Below are positions 1-6,705 of a DNA stretch of 12,499 nt, one piece after another. The position numbers and the translations under genes are program-made. Numbering within the stretch: position 1 is the first letter of the stretch; each line of letters opens with the position of its first letter. The stretch is from the NCBI GenBank assembly GCA_035637315.1, contig DASPXK010000185.1, positions 1 to 12,499 on the forward strand. The letters run 5' to 3'. Below the pieces are notes generated by a model, which saw nothing but the letters and a program-made list of their open reading frames with translations, did not search any database and was not told the DNA's origin. The DNA comes from DASPXK01 sp035637315 (lineage in GTDB: Bacteria; Chloroflexota; UBA6077; JACCZL01).

Positions 1-250
1 TGATCATGGCCGCCACGAAAAGTGGGTAGCCTGGCGTGCGCCTGAGCTCCGGGTCGAATCCGAGCCCGCGCGCCAGGTCGAAGCCGGGCAGGAAATGCGA
101 CTGGCTGTCGCCGGTCAAGAAAACCGGGGCGCGATAGAGGAAGGCCAGCCGAATCGCGGCCGCGACCAGCCCGACCACCGCCAGGCCGAAGAATGAAGAA
201 CGAAGAATGAAGAGTGAAGAATCACGTAGGCGCGTCAGACTACTCCGCAT
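1..250 (-). CDS. GT39-like membrane glycosyltransferase, N-terminal part (runs off window)
   Basis: Eighty-three codons are visible, reading leftwards off the window. The product is a paralogue of the protein encoded at 240-1721: both share the stretches AIRLAF, RAPVFL, GLGFD and RRTP with the same spacing, including the acidic DS motif (here D48-S49) of the first outer loop typical of the GT39/ArnT/PMT_2 superfamily. The first membrane helix is about residues 20-39. The ATG start at 250-248 overlaps the stop of the preceding gene by 11 bases, suggesting translational coupling; no good Shine-Dalgarno is seen. This start makes the N-terminus the same length, within one residue, as that of the paralogue, which is why it is preferred over an internal GTG at 178. 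Expected role is transfer of a sugar from a polyprenyl-phosphate donor on the outer face of the membrane; the acceptor is unknown. A five-copy heptamer repeat lies in codons 10-21. Confidence 0.8.
   Translation of the reverse strand, partial: MRSSLTRLRDSSLFILRSSFFGLAVVGLVAAAIRLAFLYRAPVFLTGDSQSHFLPGFDLARGLGFDPELRRTPGYPLFVAAMI
188..222. repeat. Heptamer tandem repeat, 5 copies (GAAGAAT)
   Basis: Five back-to-back 7-bp units fill exactly 35 bp: GAAGAAT, GAAGAAC, GAAGAAT, GAAGAGT, GAAGAAT. The tract lies within the first 22 codons of the partial glycosyltransferase on the minus strand, provided the ATG at 250 is the true start. A change of one unit would shift the reading frame. Confidence 0.9.
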
Positions 251-1721
251 TCTGCAGGCTCAATTCTGCGGCCCGAGCATCAGGCGACGAGCGGCAGCGC
301 GCTACCAGCGAAGCCACTAGCGACGCCGCCCACACGAGGCCGCCCATCGCCGTCAGTGCGATCAGTGGGTCGGCAGGATAACGGTAGCGCGCCACCGGTC
401 CGTCCAGGGCGGCCGAGGCGCCCAGCAGCGCTACCGTCGCCAGCCCGGGCAGGAGTGCCGGTCGCAGGCGTGGCGACGCGGCGGCGACGGCCATACCGAG
501 CAGCGCGAGCAGTGGCAGCAGCGGCCCGAGCGCGGTCGGTTGGTACAGGCCCACGATCGCCTCCGCCCGCCCGAATTCGTTCTGGTGCGCCGCGCTAGGC
601 TTTCCGAGGACGTGCTCGATTCGCTCGTCCCACTCGTCCCGAGTCAGGCGAGCATTCTGGGTCTTCCAGTCTGTGCGCAACCGTTCCACCTCGCCGACCA
701 GGAGCTGCCAGGTCATCCGCGCGGTGCCCTGCAAATAATAGACAGGCTGGGCCGCGATTACCTCGAGCGCCAGGTCGCGCATGAACACGTTGGTCTCGGC
801 GTCCGAGAGGCTCAAGCGCTCTTGCACTCGCCGATAGATAACCCCGTCCGACAGGCGTTGGTTGATGCCGCTCTGGACTGTCTGGCGGGCGATCGACTTG
901 CCCTGGCGGCCGTACTGGTCGGCGTAGCGTGGGTCGTAGTAGACGAAGCCCGTGTCGTGCTTGGCCGTGCGCGCGATCAGGGTCTGGCCGAGCGCGCCCG
1001 ACGTGGTCAGACTGCCGTGCGCGGCGAAGTTGCGGACCATCCAGGGCGCGGCCACCAGGCCGACCCCGGCCAGGAATAGTCCCGTCGGCAACACCGTCCG
1101 CCGCGCCGAGCCGTAGCAGAGCAGGACCGCAACTGGAATGACGGGTACCAGGACCTGGGCCACGGGCTTACAGAGGAGGGTCACTCCAAGCAGGAGCCCG
1201 CTCAGCGCGAATAGCCGCCCGCTGCGGCGACGGATGGCCAGGGTCGCGATGATGAACGTGCACAGCAGCAGCACCAGCAGGAGCGCCTCGGGCATGACGT
1301 AATGCTCGGAGACGAGCAGGCTCCCGTCGAGCGCCGTCAGCAGGCCTGCAAGCAGGCCAACTGGTCGGCCGAACGTGAGCTGGCCAAGCAGGTAGACGAG
1401 GCCGGTGGTGAGGAATCCAAGCAGGTGTTGGGCGAAGGCCACCGCCATCAGGTCCTGGCCGAACAGGCCGATTGTGCTTGCCAGGAACCAGGGATAGACC
1501 GGCGTCCGGCGGATGGTCAGATCGAAACCGAGCCCCTGGACCAGATCGTACGCCGGCAGGTAATAGCTGCCGCTGTCGTGAAGGAGGAAAACTGGGGCCC
1601 GAAAGGCGAACGCCAGTCGGATCGCCCCCGCCGCGAGCAGCACGAGGCCCAACGCCGCGACGTTTGGGTGGAGGCGCCTGAGGCCCGGGAGCAGGTGGTT
1701 TGTGCTGTTGCCGAGCGACAC
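240..1721 (-). CDS. GT39-like (ArnT/PMT_2 family) membrane glycosyltransferase
   Basis: A 493-residue polytopic membrane protein with many hydrophobic helices from about residue 21 onward. The first outer loop carries HDSGSY (D49), the position of the catalytic acidic residue in GT39/GT83 enzymes, followed by RRTPVYPWF (71-79). SEHYVMPEAL lies in a second loop, and near the C-terminus there is a VARYRYPADPL motif common in bacterial members. The family moves a sugar from a polyprenyl-phosphate carrier to a protein, lipid or glycan outside the cytoplasm; donor sugar and acceptor cannot be read from the sequence. The GTG start at 1721-1719 gives an N-terminus equal in length to that of the next gene. 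A GAGG sits 9 bases upstream, inside an inverted repeat. It lies 20 bp after the GT2 gene and overlaps the next gene, so the three form an operon that also supplies the donor. Confidence 0.85.
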   Translation of the reverse strand: MSLGNSTNHLLPGLRRLHPNVAALGLVLLAAGAIRLAFAFRAPVFLLHDSGSYYLPAYDLVQGLGFDLTIRRTPVYPWFLASTIGLFGQDLMAVAFAQHLLGFLTTGLVYLLGQLTFGRPVGLLAGLLTALDGSLLVSEHYVMPEALLLVLLLCTFIIATLAIRRRSGRLFALSGLLLGVTLLCKPVAQVLVPVIPVAVLLCYGSARRTVLPTGLFLAGVGLVAAPWMVRNFAAHGSLTTSGALGQTLIARTAKHDTGFVYYDPRYADQYGRQGKSIARQTVQSGINQRLSDGVIYRRVQERLSLSDAETNVFMRDLALEVIAAQPVYYLQGTARMTWQLLVGEVERLRTDWKTQNARLTRDEWDERIEHVLGKPSAAHQNEFGRAEAIVGLYQPTALGPLLPLLALLGMAVAAASPRLRPALLPGLATVALLGASAALDGPVARYRYPADPLIALTAMGGLVWAASLVASLVARCRSSPDARAAELSLQNAE

Positions 1722-1725
1722 GTTC

Positions 1726-1742
1726 GCCCGCCTCAGGCGGGC
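1726..1742 (-). promoter_or_regulatory. Inverted repeat covering the ribosome-binding region of the GT39-like gene
   Basis: The sequence GCCCGCCT-C-AGGCGGGC is a perfect 8+8 inverted repeat. As RNA it would form about a 6-bp GC stem with a 5-base loop. It begins in the stop codon of the GT2 gene and includes the GAGG that would serve the downstream GTG start, so it could lower translation of the second gene relative to the first. There is no U tract, so it is not an intrinsic terminator. Function is inferred. Confidence 0.45.
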
Positions 1743-2863
1743 TAGCCGCCACTCCGAGCACCGCGCGCCGGGCTGCGAATCACGACACCGTCCTGCTCTG
1801 CCCCGGCGCGAGGCGCGGCCCCGCCGGCTGCATCTGGCCCTTGATCCGCCCCGGGTCGAGCGCCCGACTCGCCAGTGTCATCTCGATCCTCTGACTGCTC
1901 GGCGCGCTCGTCTTTGGTGGCGCGTGGCTCGATCGTCCTCCTGACGACGTAGGTCGGCTTGTCCTGCGATTCGTGGTACGTGCGCGTCACCATCTCGGCC
2001 AGCAGGCCCTGGGTTATGAAGAGCAGGCCCGCCAGGAACATGAAGACGCCGATCAGCAGGACCGGGTTGCGGTTGGCGCGCACTCCCTCGAAGAAGCGCA
2101 TGTACAGCACGAGCAGGAACGACAGCCCGCCGAACAGGAAACAGAGCGACCCGATGCCGCCAAACAGGTAGATCGGCTTGGTCGAGTAGCTGCCCAGGAA
2201 TTTGAGTGTCAGCAGGTCGAGCAGCACCTTGATCGTGCGGCTGATGCCGTACTTGGAGCGGCCGTACTTGCGGGCGCGGTGGTTCACCTCGAGTTCGGCG
2301 ATCCGAGCCCCCGTCCAGGCCGCGTACGCGGGAATGAAGCGGTGCATCTCGCCGTACAGACGAAAGTGCTGGATCACCTCGCGGCGGTAAGCCTTGAGCG
2401 TGCAGCCGTAATCGTTGAGATGCACCCCGCTCACCAGCGAGATCAGCCAGTTTGCGATGCGCGAGGGCAGCTTGCGATTGAGCGCGGCGTCCTGGCGATT
2501 CTTGCGCCACCCGCTGACCACGTCGTAGTCGCCTGCCTCCATCGTCTCGAGCAGCCGAGGGATGTCGGCCGGGTCGTTCTGGAGGTCGCCGTCCATGAAA
2601 ATCAGCACTTCGCCGCGCGACGCTTCCATGCCGGCCGCGAGAGCGGCCGTCTGGCCAAAGTTGCGGCGAAACTGGATCACGCCGACCTCAGGATGTTCGT
2701 CCGCCAGCGTCTTGAGCAGCTCAAAGCTGCGGTCGGCGCTCCCGTCGTCGACGTAGATGACCTCGTGCGGCCGAGCGAGTTGGTCGAGAACGCCCTGGAG
2801 CTCGGCGTGCAGCTCCGGGACGTTCTCCTCCTCGTTGAAGATCGGGATGACGACGGATAGCAA
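1742..2863 (-). CDS. Family 2 glycosyltransferase, polyprenyl-phosphate sugar synthase type (DPM1/GtrB/ArnC-like)
   Basis: A 373-residue protein with a GT-A domain at residues 1-220: SVVIPIFNEEENV at the N-terminus, VDDGS (38-42) for nucleotide binding, the metal-binding DGD (91-93) within DGDLQNDP, and NHRARKYGRSKYG (194-206), the active-site signature of dolichol/polyprenyl-phosphate mannose- and glucose-synthase relatives. Two membrane helices follow (about 230-256 and 267-290), as in GtrB/ArnC proteins. It should transfer a sugar from a nucleotide donor to undecaprenyl phosphate on the cytoplasmic face, feeding the two GT39-like enzymes downstream. Residues from about 312 to the end form a charged, Gly/Ala/Pro-rich tail not expected for the family. 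The start is TTG at 2863-2861; no ATG or GTG is available close upstream, and the family normally begins right at this SVVIP strand. Confidence 0.9.
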   Translation of the reverse strand: MLSVVIPIFNEEENVPELHAELQGVLDQLARPHEVIYVDDGSADRSFELLKTLADEHPEVGVIQFRRNFGQTAALAAGMEASRGEVLIFMDGDLQNDPADIPRLLETMEAGDYDVVSGWRKNRQDAALNRKLPSRIANWLISLVSGVHLNDYGCTLKAYRREVIQHFRLYGEMHRFIPAYAAWTGARIAELEVNHRARKYGRSKYGISRTIKVLLDLLTLKFLGSYSTKPIYLFGGIGSLCFLFGGLSFLLVLYMRFFEGVRANRNPVLLIGVFMFLAGLLFITQGLLAEMVTRTYHESQDKPTYVVRRTIEPRATKDERAEQSEDRDDTGESGARPGADQGPDAAGGAAPRAGAEQDGVVIRSPARGARSGG

Positions 2864-3029
2864 GCGGCGGCCCCCGGCCGAGAGGTCGGCCCGGAGTATA
2901 GCCGATACCAGGGCTTCTGGCTCTCATTCGGGCGAGACTCAATGTCTTGGCCTGATAACGAACTCGTGGAACCCGTATCATGGAAGTGGCGGCGACGATC
3001 GTCCGCCGAACTCTGGAGGACTGATTTTC
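2864..3029. promoter_or_regulatory. Divergent intergenic region between the glycosyltransferase operon and the S41 gene
   Basis: These 166 bp must hold the promoters of both operons. On the minus strand TATACT at 2900-2895 is a good -10 hexamer placed about 30 bases before the GT2 start, but no convincing -35 lies upstream of it. On the plus strand TATCAT at 2976-2981 is a possible -10; the nearest TTG-type -35 (2947) is too far. No repeats or terminators are seen. Confidence 0.35.
3015..3020 (+). promoter_or_regulatory. Shine-Dalgarno that fixes the S41 start
   Basis: GGAGGA ends 9 bases before the ATG at 3030. The same reading frame is open further upstream into the opposite-strand GT2 gene, but only this ATG has a ribosome-binding site and is followed by a signal peptide. 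Confidence 0.8.
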
Positions 3030-5012
3030 ATGAAGCCTGCCCTTCCTTCACTGCCGGTCCGGCCGCCCTGGCTTGTCCGCTCGGCGCTCGTGGTCCTCCT
3101 AGTCGTTGGACTGGTGGGCCAGCTCGCCGCCGCTCCGCCAAACGGACGCGCCTTGACCTCGTCGCCGCAGCGCGTCGTTGTCGCCTCAGACGAGGAGGCC
3201 GGGCTTGAGTTGATCACGGCTGCCTTCAACGTCCTGCAGTCGCGCTTCTTCCGGCCCCTCGACTCGCGCGCTCTGCTGAGCGCGGCCTGGCGAGGAACCC
3301 AAAAGGTGCTCAACGAGCAGCGTCGGTCGACCGGACGAGTCAGCGCGCCCCAGTTGGTCGGTGACCGCGAGGCGGACCTGGCCGCGTTCTCGACCCAGTA
3401 CCGGGCGATCCTCGCCGCGGCTGGCCCGGATGTTCAGGGCGCCAGGGTGGCGATGGCCGCGACGGCCGCGATGGCCGACAGCGTGGGTGAGCAACATACA
3501 GTGTTTCTGAATCCGGAGCAGTTCGCCCAGTTCAAGGCTAGCCTGAGCAGTGACCAGGGGATTATCGGGTTGGGGATCCGATTCTCGGGCCAGACCGGGC
3601 CGTTTACGATCACGAGCGTCGTTCCAGCCAGCCCCGCCGAACAGGCCGGCGTCCAGGAAGGGGACCAGATCGAGCGGGTCGACGGCCGCGACACCAGCCG
3701 AATGGACGTCCGCGAGTTGTCGGACCTGCTGCGCGGCGAGGCTGGCCAGCAAGTGACCCTCACCCTGCGGCGGGGTGACGTGAGCCTCGAGATCACCGTC
3801 ATTCGGGGCCGCTTTGTCATCCCGCCGCTCACGACCCGAATTCTGCCCGAGGGCGTCTGCCTGCTGGCTCTGTCCTCGTTCCCGTTCGCGTTCATCATCG
3901 GCCCATCCGGGCGGACCATTGGCAAAGACCTGGACGCCGCGCTGGAGCAGTGCGAGGTGGCCGGCGCGCGCGGCTGGATTGTGGACCTGCGCGGTAACGG
4001 CGGCGGCTCGAGCATGGCTCAGGTCCTTGGTCGGTTCATGGACAGTGGGCCAGTCCTTGTGGAGCGAGACCGGATCGGCGGGCGTTACGAGCAGGCGACC
4101 GACGGCCACCTGTTTCGAGTCCAACGCCCGCTGGTCGTCTTGATCGACGGCGGCTCGGCCTCGGCATCTGAGGGCTTCGCATCGGCGATCCAGGAGTCCG
4201 GTCGCGGGCTGGTCGTCGGCCAGCGCTCGGCGGCCGCCTTGGCCACCGCCACCATCGTGGCCCTGCCACTGGACAGCGGTATGGAGGTGGCCATCCGCGA
4301 GGTCTACACGGGTCGCCGCGAGGTCGTCGTCGACGAGGTCGGCGTGAGCCCAGATGTCGAGGTGACGTTTGACCGCGACCCTTCGGTCATCCCGCGACGG
4401 GCGATCGAGCTGGCGCTCAACCCGCCGCCCGGCATCGGCCCGCTCCCACCACCGCCGCCTGACCCGCCAGGCGCCGTCCTCTCCGAGCCTGAGCTGCGTC
4501 GTCTCATCGAGCCAGTCCAGCTCCGGCCTGAGGACGCTGAGCGGCCCGAGGACGCCATCACACCGGGTGACCTGCCGGTCGACACGCTCGACTACTATGC
4601 CAGCGATTGGCCAAGTCTCGACACGGGCCGCGCCCGAGCCCTTCGTCTCGGATGGCGAGGTGGATTGGTCCGTTACCTGGGCAAGGGTTTTCCCCCGCCC
4701 TACTCTTTGGACGTCGAGATCTACCGCGACGCCGATGGCGCCCATCGAGACCTGCGCGACATTTACGAGCCGGACGAGCCGCACAACCCGCCCCAGTACC
4801 GTGACGTGGACCCTCCGATCGCGCTCGGCGACGACACGCGTGCCCTGGTCGGGACGGGCCAAAACGAGGACCGCATCTGGATCGCCTGGCGGCGCGGCGG
4901 CGTGCTCTACGTCGTAGCCCGAAACCTAGTGCCCGGCCAACCAGCCGCCTTTGAGCCGCTGGTGCGCCTGGCGCAGATCGTAGACGCCCGCGCCGCCGCC
5001 AGCGGGCCGTGA
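3030..5012 (+). CDS. Exported PDZ/S41-family (C-terminal processing peptidase-like) protein, catalytic Lys absent
   Basis: A 660-residue protein. Residues 1-35 are a Sec signal peptide or membrane anchor (hydrophobic 19-33, AAA cleavage-like site). A helical segment (55-170) precedes a PDZ domain at about 174-258 (GLGIRF...SPAEQAGVQEGDQI). The S41 domain spans about 265-447, with DLRGNGGGSS (319-328) and GGSASASEGF (374-383), where S378 matches the CtpA/Prc nucleophile. The segment that normally reads FGKGxVQ, carrying the catalytic Lys and Gln, is here AALATA (402-407), so the usual Ser-Lys dyad is missing. A proline-rich linker (465-480) leads to a C-terminal domain (about 485-660) that I do not recognise. 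It may cleave proteins by a variant mechanism or act as a non-catalytic binder outside the cytoplasm. It stands alone, with no partner gene adjacent. Confidence 0.9.
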   Translation: MKPALPSLPVRPPWLVRSALVVLLVVGLVGQLAAAPPNGRALTSSPQRVVVASDEEAGLELITAAFNVLQSRFFRPLDSRALLSAAWRGTQKVLNEQRRSTGRVSAPQLVGDREADLAAFSTQYRAILAAAGPDVQGARVAMAATAAMADSVGEQHTVFLNPEQFAQFKASLSSDQGIIGLGIRFSGQTGPFTITSVVPASPAEQAGVQEGDQIERVDGRDTSRMDVRELSDLLRGEAGQQVTLTLRRGDVSLEITVIRGRFVIPPLTTRILPEGVCLLALSSFPFAFIIGPSGRTIGKDLDAALEQCEVAGARGWIVDLRGNGGGSSMAQVLGRFMDSGPVLVERDRIGGRYEQATDGHLFRVQRPLVVLIDGGSASASEGFASAIQESGRGLVVGQRSAAALATATIVALPLDSGMEVAIREVYTGRREVVVDEVGVSPDVEVTFDRDPSVIPRRAIELALNPPPGIGPLPPPPPDPPGAVLSEPELRRLIEPVQLRPEDAERPEDAITPGDLPVDTLDYYASDWPSLDTGRARALRLGWRGGLVRYLGKGFPPPYSLDVEIYRDADGAHRDLRDIYEPDEPHNPPQYRDVDPPIALGDDTRALVGTGQNEDRIWIAWRRGGVLYVVARNLVPGQPAAFEPLVRLAQIVDARAAASGP

Positions 5013-5017
5013 CGGAC

Positions 5018-5052
5018 TAGCGAGTAGCGAGTAGCGAGTAGCGAGTAGCGAG
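5018..5052. repeat. Heptamer tandem repeat, 5 perfect copies (TAGCGAG)
   Basis: Five identical 7-bp units occupy exactly 35 bp, starting 6 bp after the S41 stop codon. They share the period and copy number of the tract at 188-222 but not its sequence. They lie 5 bp from the parS palindrome. Confidence 0.95.
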
Positions 5053-5057
5053 TGGGA

Positions 5058-5083
5058 GTGGGTGTTTCACGTGAAACACCCAC
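5058..5083. other. parS centromere-like ParB-binding site in a 26-bp perfect palindrome
   Basis: The 16-bp core TGTTTCACGTGAAACA at 5063-5078 matches exactly the consensus parS of chromosomal ParB proteins, first defined in Bacillus subtilis and conserved across most bacterial phyla. Palindromic symmetry extends to 26 bp (5058-5083). It is in an intergenic region after the S41 gene, flanked by heptamer repeats. ParB would nucleate here and load condensin during chromosome segregation; such sites cluster near the replication origin, so this stretch may be origin-proximal. No parA or parB gene is in the window. A role as a transcription terminator is less likely because there is no loop and no U tract. 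Confidence 0.85.
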
Positions 5084-5087
5084 GCCC

Positions 5088-5101
5088 CAGCTATCAGCTA
5101 T
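5088..5101. repeat. Two-copy heptamer repeat (CAGCTAT)
   Basis: CAGCTAT occurs twice in tandem, 4 bp after the parS palindrome, followed by the degenerate unit CGGCGGC. Short on its own, but it keeps the 7-bp period of the neighbouring tracts. Confidence 0.6.
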
Positions 5102-5131
5102 CGGCGGCTCTGAAGGCGAGCCGCTTCGTGG

Positions 5132-5137
5132 TACGCT
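5132..5137 (+). promoter_or_regulatory. Possible -10 element upstream of the dehydrogenase gene
   Basis: TACGCT lies 63 bp before the ATG. The same hexamer in similar context (KTACGCTRR) appears upstream of the sulfite oxidase-family gene at 8246-8251. The -35 position here is poor, so this is weak. Confidence 0.25.
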
Positions 5138-5158
5138 AATCCGGCCGCGGCTGGACCC

Positions 5159-5186
5159 GCTGACAGCTGACGGCTGACAGCTGACA
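5159..5186. repeat. Heptamer tandem repeat, 4 copies (GCTGACA)
   Basis: Units GCTGACA, GCTGACG, GCTGACA, GCTGACA run in tandem with a partial fifth (GCT at 5187-5189). The tract ends just before the GGAGG ribosome-binding site of the dehydrogenase gene, so it would lie in its 5' untranslated leader. Confidence 0.9.
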
Positions 5187-5200
5187 GCTTGGAGGGGACG

Positions 5201-6298
5201 ATGCCACAGACGACGTTGACCAGTGTGGCCTGGGCGCAGGCGGTCGACTTCGCCGCGCGCGCGTTCGAGGGAGCCGGGGTACCGCGCGACGATGCCAGGA
5301 GAGCGGCCGATGCCCTCGTCGACGCGGACCTTCACGGCGTCTCTACCCACGGCCTCAAGAACCTGCGCAACTACGTTACCGCCCTGCTCGAGGGGCGAGT
5401 CAATCCGCGTGCCCAGATTCGCGACGTCGGTGGGGGCGCGGCAGCGCGGGTGCTGAGCGGTGACAACGGGCTTGGCCACGTGGTGGGGCACGCCGGCATG
5501 GGCAGGGCGATCGAGCTGGCGCGCGAGTGTGGCGTCGGCACGGTCTTCGTGCGCGACAGCAACCATTACGGCGCCTCGCAGTACTGGGCCCGTCTGGCGC
5601 TTCGGCACAACATGGTCGGCTTTGCGTTTACGAACGCCTTCGCCTCGATGGCTCCCTGGGGCGGCAAGGAGAACCTGGTCGGTAATAACCCACCGGCCTG
5701 GGCCGTGCCGACCCGGGTCGTCTCGCCCGACGAGGAGTTTCCGCCGGGCGAAACAGATCCAGTCTTCCTGGACATCGCGCTCAGCGTCGTCGCCGGCAAC
5801 AAGCTCGACATCTATCGCCGCCGCGGCGACCCGATTCCGCTTGGCTGGGCGCTCGATGAGGATGGCCAGCCGACGACCGATCCGGCCGCGCGCGCCAAGG
5901 GTGGCTCTTTCGTCCCGATCGCGGACTACAAAGGCTCCGGGCTGGCGATCGTCTTGTCACTCGTCAACTCGTTCCTGGCCGGCGGGCCGTTCGACGACCA
6001 GCGCACCCAGGGCCCGAATCGGACGCCGATCCCGGGCGCCTGCTGCCACTGGTTTGCCGCCTACGACGTCGCTCAGTTCGCCGACCCGGAGGCTTTCACC
6101 GCCGCGGTCCGCGGCGTCCAGGACCGGGTCCGGAGCTCGCCACCCAGAGCCGGATTCGAGCGCGTCTACGCGCCAGGCGAGATCGAGAACGCGCGGGCCC
6201 GTCGCTATCGGGCGGAGGGCATCCCGCTCGAGAGCTTCGTCTTCGACGACCTGCGTTGGGTTGCCGAGCGGACCAAGATCACTTACGAGCTTGCCTAG
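5201..6298 (+). CDS. Malate/L-lactate dehydrogenase family (LDH2/MDH2) NAD(P)-dependent oxidoreductase
   Basis: A 365-residue cytoplasmic enzyme of the LDH2_MDH2 family (YlbC/AllD/DlgD relatives), which has its own fold unlike classical lactate dehydrogenase. Family marks seen: VDADLHGVSTHGLKNLRNY (40-58) with the active-site His region, RDSNHYGASQY (118-128), GNNPPAWAVP (161-170), LDIALSVVAGNKLDIYRRRG (190-209), and DYKGSGLAIVLSLV (242-255) near the dinucleotide site. Members reduce or oxidise 2-oxo/2-hydroxy acids such as malate, sulfolactate, ureidoglycolate or diketogulonate; the substrate cannot be assigned here. The ATG at 5201 follows GGAGGGG at 5191-5197; an upstream in-frame TTG at 5189 overlaps that ribosome-binding site and is rejected. 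The TfoX-domain gene follows after 18 bp and is probably cotranscribed. Confidence 0.9.
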   Translation: MPQTTLTSVAWAQAVDFAARAFEGAGVPRDDARRAADALVDADLHGVSTHGLKNLRNYVTALLEGRVNPRAQIRDVGGGAAARVLSGDNGLGHVVGHAGMGRAIELARECGVGTVFVRDSNHYGASQYWARLALRHNMVGFAFTNAFASMAPWGGKENLVGNNPPAWAVPTRVVSPDEEFPPGETDPVFLDIALSVVAGNKLDIYRRRGDPIPLGWALDEDGQPTTDPAARAKGGSFVPIADYKGSGLAIVLSLVNSFLAGGPFDDQRTQGPNRTPIPGACCHWFAAYDVAQFADPEAFTAAVRGVQDRVRSSPPRAGFERVYAPGEIENARARRYRAEGIPLESFVFDDLRWVAERTKITYELA

Positions 6299-6316
6299 TC
6301 GGGAGGTCGCGCCTTC

Positions 6317-6694
6317 ATGCCCTGGACGAAAGCACCGCCCGAACTGGTCGAGCTGTTCTATGCTGCCCTGCCGGAAGATCCGGCGGTCGAGAGGCGCAAG
6401 ATGTTCGGCTACCCGTGCGCCTTCGTGAACGGCAACATGTTCACCGGCGTGTTCGCCGAGCTGATCATGGTGCGACTGCCCGACGAGCAGCGCGCCGAGC
6501 TGCTCGCCATCGAGGGCGCGGCGCCGTTCGAGCCGATGGCCGGGCGGCCGATGAAGGAATACGTCGTGCTCCCGGAGTCGGTCCTACGGAACGAGCGGGC
6601 GCTCAAGGGCTGGATCGACAAGGCGTTTTTGAGCGCCGCCTCGCTACCTCCGAAGTCCCCCAAGCCGCGCGGGCGGTCCAGGAAGTCCAGCTAG
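6317..6694 (+). CDS. TfoX N-terminal domain protein (TfoX/Sxy family)
   Basis: A 125-residue protein. RRKMFGYPCAFVNGNMFTGVF (26-46), MVRLPDE (51-57) and FEPMAGRPMKEYVVLP (70-85) are the hallmarks of the TfoX_N domain. Only this domain is present; the C-terminal TfoX domain of the Haemophilus/E. coli Sxy competence regulators is missing, and the protein ends in a basic SPKPRGRSRKSS tail. Small stand-alone TfoX_N proteins are common in bacteria without known competence, and their function is undefined. The ATG is preceded by GGGAGG at 6301-6306 with 10-base spacing. It lies 18 bp after the dehydrogenase gene on the same strand and converges on the amidase gene, with 11 bp between stops and no visible terminator. 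Confidence 0.85.
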   Translation: MPWTKAPPELVELFYAALPEDPAVERRKMFGYPCAFVNGNMFTGVFAELIMVRLPDEQRAELLAIEGAAPFEPMAGRPMKEYVVLPESVLRNERALKGWIDKAFLSAASLPPKSPKPRGRSRKSS

Positions 6695-6705
6695 CCCACG
6701 GCTCG

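Noticed and set aside
1973..2860. Open frame on the plus strand (295 codons) opposite the GT2 gene
   Set aside because: The minus-strand frame has full GT2 motifs; this one has no recognisable sequence.
2757..3029. 91-codon upstream extension of the S41 reading frame
   Set aside because: It overlaps the divergent GT2 gene, has no ribosome-binding site, and would place the signal peptide inside the protein.
3186..4862. Long open frame on the minus strand (558 codons) opposite the S41 gene
   Set aside because: It is the antisense shadow of a GC-rich gene; the translation is Arg/Asp/Gln-rich with no recognisable domain, while the plus strand shows clear PDZ and S41 motifs.
5058..5083. Intrinsic terminator of the S41 gene
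   Set aside because: The palindrome has no loop and no T tract, and its core is an exact parS match, which explains it better.
5018..5186. CRISPR-like repeat array
   Set aside because: The units are 7 bp in direct tandem without spacers, and no cas genes are present.
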